Of a stretch of DNA of 36,695 nucleotides, positions 33,394 through 36,695 are shown in pieces. The position numbers were made by a program, and so were the translations under genes. Where the stretch lies: assembly GCA_003133325.1 (NCBI GenBank), contig PKXA01000035.1, positions 1 through 36,695 of the forward strand, read 5' to 3'. This DNA comes from Acidimicrobiaceae bacterium (lineage in GTDB: Bacteria; Actinomycetota; Acidimicrobiia; Acidimicrobiales; RAAP-2). A model generated the notes under the pieces. That model saw only the letters and a program-made list of their open reading frames with translations. It made no database searches and was not told where the DNA came from. Positions within the stretch are counted from its first letter, which is position 1. The number at the start of each line of letters is the position of its first letter.

Positions 33394-34241
33394 GAGGATC
33401 TCCTTCGTTTGGGAGCGAGGGGCGTGACGACACCCTCCGCGGAATCGGGCTCGATGTCGGCCGGCGTATGGGTCATGGTGGAAGAGTCGGGCGGAAGAAC
33501 CGTGCCGGGTGCGTCGCTTCCCGCTGCCGGCAGCCGGGTGCCGGCGGTGCCGAGTGATTCGGCATTCGCGAGTCCGTCGTAGATAAGGCTGGTCAGGTAC
33601 TCGGCCAGGCGGATCCGGGGCATGGTGGCCCGATCCATCCACCAGTCCCCCGCCGAATGGACCATGCCGACGATCCCGAATGCCCACGGCTCGGCCGGAC
33701 CGGAATCGAGACCTGCGGCCCGCAACCCCTCACCCAGCACCATCGCAACCTGGCGTCCCGCTCGGGCGATGTACTCGTTGAGCATCGCCCCCGAATCGGT
33801 GCCCTCGTTGCCGGTTCGGTGGACGAGGAACCGGTAGACGTCCTGATCCGATTCGATGAACTGGAGATATGCATCGATGGTGGAAAGGACCATTTGGCGC
33901 GGTGTCACGTCGGAGTGCAGCGCCTTGTCCAGCCCCACACTTATCTGATTGAAGGCGCACTCGCCGATGGCGGCGACCAGACCGGCGCGATCTTGGAAAT
34001 GACGGTAGAGGATGGGCTTGGTCACCCCTGCTTCGGCCGCCATCCGATCCATGGATGCTCCCGGGCCGTCCCGGCGGATCACCTCTAGAGCGGCTTCGAC
34101 CAACTCGGTGCGACGAGCCACACGTTGGGCCTGCCGCTCTGACTTGTCCCCGGCGCCCCGAGAGGCCTTTCGATCCGGAGATATCTCTTTCGAAGCGATC
34201 TCTCCCGGCGCGTGCCGTCCCTGCCGTCCCGCTCTTACCAT
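33390..34241 (-). CDS. TetR-family transcriptional regulator
   Basis: 283 residues. A basic N-terminal tail leads into the HTH: RTELVEAALEVIRRDGPGASMDRMAAEAGVTKPILYRHFQDRAGLVAAI, with the VTKPILYRHF recognition helix. The C-terminal ligand domain is about 140 residues, followed by a Pro/Ser/Thr-rich tail not typical of the family. ATG 34241 is chosen because TACTAT lies 7 nt upstream within a TTGACA-N18-TACTAT promoter; the frame continues into the operator. It overlaps the aurF-like start by ATGA. Confidence 0.92.
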   Translation of the reverse strand: MVRAGRQGRHAPGEIASKEISPDRKASRGAGDKSERQAQRVARRTELVEAALEVIRRDGPGASMDRMAAEAGVTKPILYRHFQDRAGLVAAIGECAFNQISVGLDKALHSDVTPRQMVLSTIDAYLQFIESDQDVYRFLVHRTGNEGTDSGAMLNEYIARAGRQVAMVLGEGLRAAGLDSGPAEPWAFGIVGMVHSAGDWWMDRATMPRIRLAEYLTSLIYDGLANAESLGTAGTRLPAAGSDAPGTVLPPDSSTMTHTPADIEPDSAEGVVTPLAPKRRRSS

Positions 34242-34271
34242 GTTACTGATAGTAACGTTACTCACCGTAAC
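34242..34271. promoter_or_regulatory. two abutting TetR operators over the tetR-aurF promoter
   Basis: GTTACTGATAGTAAC (34242-34256) is followed without a gap by GTTACTCACCGTAAC (34257-34271): two 15-bp near-palindromes with GTTAC/GTAAC ends. On the minus strand the promoter is TTGACA at 34278-34273, an 18-nt spacer and TACTAT at 34254-34249, so the operators cover the spacer and -10. Repression of tetR-aurF is expected, with possible influence on the divergent gene at 34339. Confidence 0.82.
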
Positions 34272-34338
34272 ATGTCAACGGCAAGGTCAGCCGACCGCGT
34301 ACGTAGGATGCGCACACCGAGCAAAGGGGGGCGGCACC

Positions 34339-34863
34339 ATGGCCGGTCCCGTTCGAGTGCAGCCGCTGGATAAAGACCAACGCAGCCAGCGGCAGCAGGA
34401 ATTGGTTGACAAGGCAGGGGGCGAGCTCGGGGTGTTTACGAGGCTCGTCCATCATGTTGATCTTTTCGCTGATTTTCTGCCTCTCGGGGGGCGCCTACTC
34501 CGGCGGTCGAGTCTCGACGCTGCCGATCGTGAACTTCTCATTTTGCGAACTGCCGCCCGGTGCGGAGCCTCGTACGAATGGTCCCACCATGATCCGATTG
34601 GACGCTGCGCGGGACTGAGCGATGACGTGATCCCTCTCCTCGCCGACCTGGGGGGCACCAACGGGCTCCGGCCACACGACGCACGGCTGGCCCGGGCCGC
34701 CGACGAGCTTGTCACCGAACATCGCTTGTCGGACCAGACATGGGAAGAGCTCCGACAGGACTATGAGCAGAACCAGGTCATGGAGATCTGCATGTTGGTC
34801 GGCAGTTACGCCATGCTGGCCGGGACCCTCAACTCGCTCGGAGTGGCGGTAGAGCCCGGCTAA
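34339..34863 (+). CDS. carboxymuconolactone decarboxylase / AhpD-like family protein
   Basis: 174 residues. The helical core LDAADRELLILRTAARCGASYEWSHHDPIGRCAGLSDDVI matches the CMD family, with the E-W-x-H-H motif in place of the AhpD CxxC, so decarboxylase-like or oxidoreductase chemistry rather than AhpD peroxidase partner is favoured. Often found with degradation or detoxification genes. ATG 34339 has AAAGGGGGG upstream, and TAGGAT at 34304 is a plausible -10. It is divergent from tetR and therefore likely shares the operator region. The true substrate is unknown. Confidence 0.88.
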   Translation: MAGPVRVQPLDKDQRSQRQQELVDKAGGELGVFTRLVHHVDLFADFLPLGGRLLRRSSLDAADRELLILRTAARCGASYEWSHHDPIGRCAGLSDDVIPLLADLGGTNGLRPHDARLARAADELVTEHRLSDQTWEELRQDYEQNQVMEICMLVGSYAMLAGTLNSLGVAVEPG

Positions 34864-34886
34864 CCGGTCGCCCCGTGGGAGCGGGC

Positions 34887-35285
34887 ATGACCGAGGACAT
34901 CCACCTACCCCCCGAGGTGGTCGGAACCGCCCCCGGCCGCGGCCGTCTGGTCGGCCGACGAGTTCTTGTGGTTGGCCAGACACAACCCTCGCCCGGACCG
35001 GATCCACCGATGGGCAATGGCCGGGCCATCGGGGTGCTGGCGGCCAGAGGGGTCGAGGTGGTGTGTTCCGATCTCAACGATGCGGCGGCAGAGGAGACCG
35101 GCGGCCTGGTTCGGGCCGCAACCGGGGTGCCGGCCTTCGACTCGTCCAAAACTGCACTCGTGGGCATCGCTCGCCAGGTCGCCCGGGAAGTTGCCTACGC
35201 CGCGGATTGCCTGCTTTCAAATGAAGACTGCCATATCTCTGCTCATTCCCTGGTGCTGGACGGAGGCGCCGCCAACTTCGCCTGA
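34887..35285 (+). pseudogene. short-chain dehydrogenase (SDR) remnant with internal deletions, frame intact
   Basis: 132 residues against about 250 in functional SDRs. The N-terminal Rossmann start (GRRVLVVG...GNGRAIGVLAARGVEVVCSDLND) runs straight into the catalytic region AFDSSKTALVGIARQVARE, skipping the NAG motif and the catalytic Ser. It then jumps to the C-terminal AADCLLSNEDCHISAHSLVLDGG. The catalytic Tyr of YxxxK is Phe (F-D-S-S-K). So about 120 residues have been removed in two pieces without a frame shift. Enzyme activity is not expected. ATG 34887 has a GGGAGC upstream. It sits 23 nt after the CMD gene, in whose transcript it may have belonged. Confidence 0.8.
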
Positions 35286-35448
35286 GAGATATGCCGTCAG
35301 TTCCTCCCGCTTCGTTCTGATGAATCACTCAAGATTCGGGTATCCGCTGCCGATATAGATCGCTATGAGGACCACCTTCGCTTTCCGATCACCATGGGGC
35401 CAGAGCGCCGATATCCGAGGTAATGGAAGGGGCTGCCGGAGGTTCCAT

Positions 35449-36695
35449 ATGCCCCGGCTGCTGGCAATAGCAGTATGCATTGCCTGTGCGAGCGTCAGCG
35501 GAATCCTCGGACTCGGTAACGCCTTTTCGACCCCGGCCGGTGCCAGTGTCGGTGTGACCGGTCCGGTCGCCGCGGTGGGCGCGCCCACGCCCGCCAGTGC
35601 CAGCAGCGGCACGGGGGGAATCGGCATCATCGGCACCCAGGCAGCCCGGTCCGACATCTGGCCAGGTGTCGGAATCCTGCCTCCGAGCAACCTGCCGGGG
35701 AACATCGCTCCGAACCCGGACCTCTTCGCCTCCGGTACTTGCAACCTGATCAGCGGCATATTCTCAGGTTGCCAAAACCCATGCTTTGACGGTGCCACTG
35801 CCACGTCGTTACCGATTCTTGTGCAGACCACCGGCTGCATCACCTACATCCTGCAGCCGGTGGACAATGCAGCCGCGCAGGAAGGCATCAGTGCCATGGT
35901 TCTCCCATCGAACTTCGCCAACCTGACAGTTCCCGAGCAGCTCTTTGTGGTGGCAGATCTCGAACGGGTCGACCGCGGCCTACCGCCCTACCTCGGCCTG
36001 GTTCCCGCCCTCAACGACGCCGCCCAGCAAGCCGCGGTAGGCCTCTCCGACCCCTCGGTGCCATCCGGCTTCGCAGTGGCAACCGATTCGGGGGGCTATT
36101 CGATGATGGGGGGTGCGTGGGCAGGTGGGTTCCAGTCGGTTCTGGCTGCCGACTACGGGTGGATGTACGACGATGGTTGGGGCGGCTCGGCGGGGACCAC
36201 CTCCAATGTGGCGTGCACCAGCGCCGTTGCTCCCGGCTGCTGGGGGCACCGGGACGAACTGCTCGGCAGTGATCCCGGCTTCAACCCCGGCGTGGGCCTC
36301 GCCTGCACGAACTGCGTGATGGGCACCGGTTACGCCTCCTCCCAGACCAGCCCCCCGGCCGCCAACGGCTCCTCATCGTCGTATACCGACCTGGTGGTGA
36401 AGCCAGCCGGTGCTGTGCCGGCCATGACCTACACCTGGGCCGACGCACAAGCCGCCGGAGCTGGATCCGGCGGTACCGGGTCCGGGACCGCTGCAGGCTC
36501 GACATCGGCTGCCTTGAGCGGCAACGGGTACTGGCAAGTGGCGTCCGACGGTGGGATCTTCGCCTTCGGCCATGCCGGATTCCACGGGTCCACCGGCGGC
36601 CTCCCCCTCAATAGGCCGATCGTCGGCATGGCGGCAACTCCCGATGGAGGAGGCTATTGGTTGGTGGCGTCCGATGGCGGCATCTTCGCCTTCGG
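35449..36695 (+). CDS. secreted repeat protein with CAP-like region, 3' end cut by window edge
   Basis: At least 415 codons. A signal peptide ([21 protein letters not shown]...) is followed by a Pro/Ala/Gly-rich stretch. A region resembling CAP/SCP-type secreted domains comes next: [21 protein letters not shown], then [15 protein letters not shown], with several cysteines. [14 protein letters not shown] linker leads to the first copies of a [15 protein letters not shown] repeat at 36526 and 36652, a 42-residue period, which probably continues beyond the window. Start: GGAGG lies 6 nt before ATG 35449; an in-frame ATG at 35365 behind a TATAGA box would give a longer n-region. The function of this repeat is not established. 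Confidence 0.87.
   Translation, partial: MPRLLAIAVCIACASVSGILGLGNAFSTPAGASVGVTGPVAAVGAPTPASASSGTGGIGIIGTQAARSDIWPGVGILPPSNLPGNIAPNPDLFASGTCNLISGIFSGCQNPCFDGATATSLPILVQTTGCITYILQPVDNAAAQEGISAMVLPSNFANLTVPEQLFVVADLERVDRGLPPYLGLVPALNDAAQQAAVGLSDPSVPSGFAVATDSGGYSMMGGAWAGGFQSVLAADYGWMYDDGWGGSAGTTSNVACTSAVAPGCWGHRDELLGSDPGFNPGVGLACTNCVMGTGYASSQTSPPAANGSSSSYTDLVVKPAGAVPAMTYTWADAQAAGAGSGGTGSGTAAGSTSAALSGNGYWQVASDGGIFAFGHAGFHGSTGGLPLNRPIVGMAATPDGGGYWLVASDGGIFAF
36526..36695 (+). repeat. 42-residue [15 protein letters not shown] protein repeat, two starts visible
   Basis: [15 protein letters not shown] begins at 36526 and [15 protein letters not shown] at 36652, 126 bp apart. The intervening [26 protein letters not shown] matches the remainder of the unit. 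The second copy is cut by the window end. Confidence 0.9.

Noticed and set aside
1-36695. CRISPR array, tRNA/rRNA genes, insertion sequences
   Set aside because: No regularly spaced direct repeats, no tRNA T-loop/acceptor pattern outside coding genes, no transposase-like product or terminal inverted repeats were seen in reading the window.

Overview
This is a high-GC bacterial chromosome segment, most likely from an actinomycete of the Acidimicrobiia type. Four things suggest this: the metG-tatD-(cell-wall protein)-rsmA-ispE order typical of Actinomycetota, a 27-codon bL37-like ribosomal protein gene, an F420-type luciferase-like oxidoreductase, and a secreted protein ending in [15 protein letters not shown] repeats. 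Many starts lack a Shine-Dalgarno sequence and instead sit 6-10 nt after a TANNNT box, so leaderless transcripts are probably common. The lineage is inference; no marker gene was compared.

Layout. 1-7094 (minus): housekeeping run DUF192-rsmI, msrA, metG-tatD, an RlpA-like wall protein in the slot where rpfB usually sits, rsmA and a partial ispE, many joined by 1-4 nt start/stop overlaps. 7148-13694: bL37, a glycerophosphodiesterase, a small conserved-looking unknown, an adenosine-kinase-like PfkB protein, an M1 aminopeptidase, a universal stress protein and a GDT1-type cation transporter. The two divergent pairs here share an identical 10-bp element with overlapping back-to-back -10 boxes. 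13775-18144: two methyltransferases, a GT4 glycosyltransferase and an alpha/alpha-barrel protein, probably one surface-glycan or glycolipid locus. 18298-21559: a soluble PRC/MgtE_N/CBS protein, a 340-nt hairpin-rich leader and an NRAMP-fold transporter with an altered metal site, read here as a candidate Mg2+ sensor/transporter pair.

21722-31774: acyl-CoA dehydrogenase, a marR-MFS operon with a visible operator, a Nfu scaffold next to a diiron ferritin-like protein, then an LLM oxidoreductase, SCP2-type thiolase, KAS III and nucleotidyltransferase run, and a CDF metal exporter. 31775-32403 has no convincing gene. Its minus strand folds into about a dozen local hairpins, several closed by GNRA or UUCG tetraloops: a candidate large structured non-coding RNA and the most unusual object in the window.

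32404-36695: a tetR-aurF-like operon whose promoter is covered by two abutting palindromic operators, a divergent carboxymuconolactone-decarboxylase-like gene, an in-frame shrunken short-chain dehydrogenase remnant, and the start of a large secreted repeat protein that runs off the right edge.
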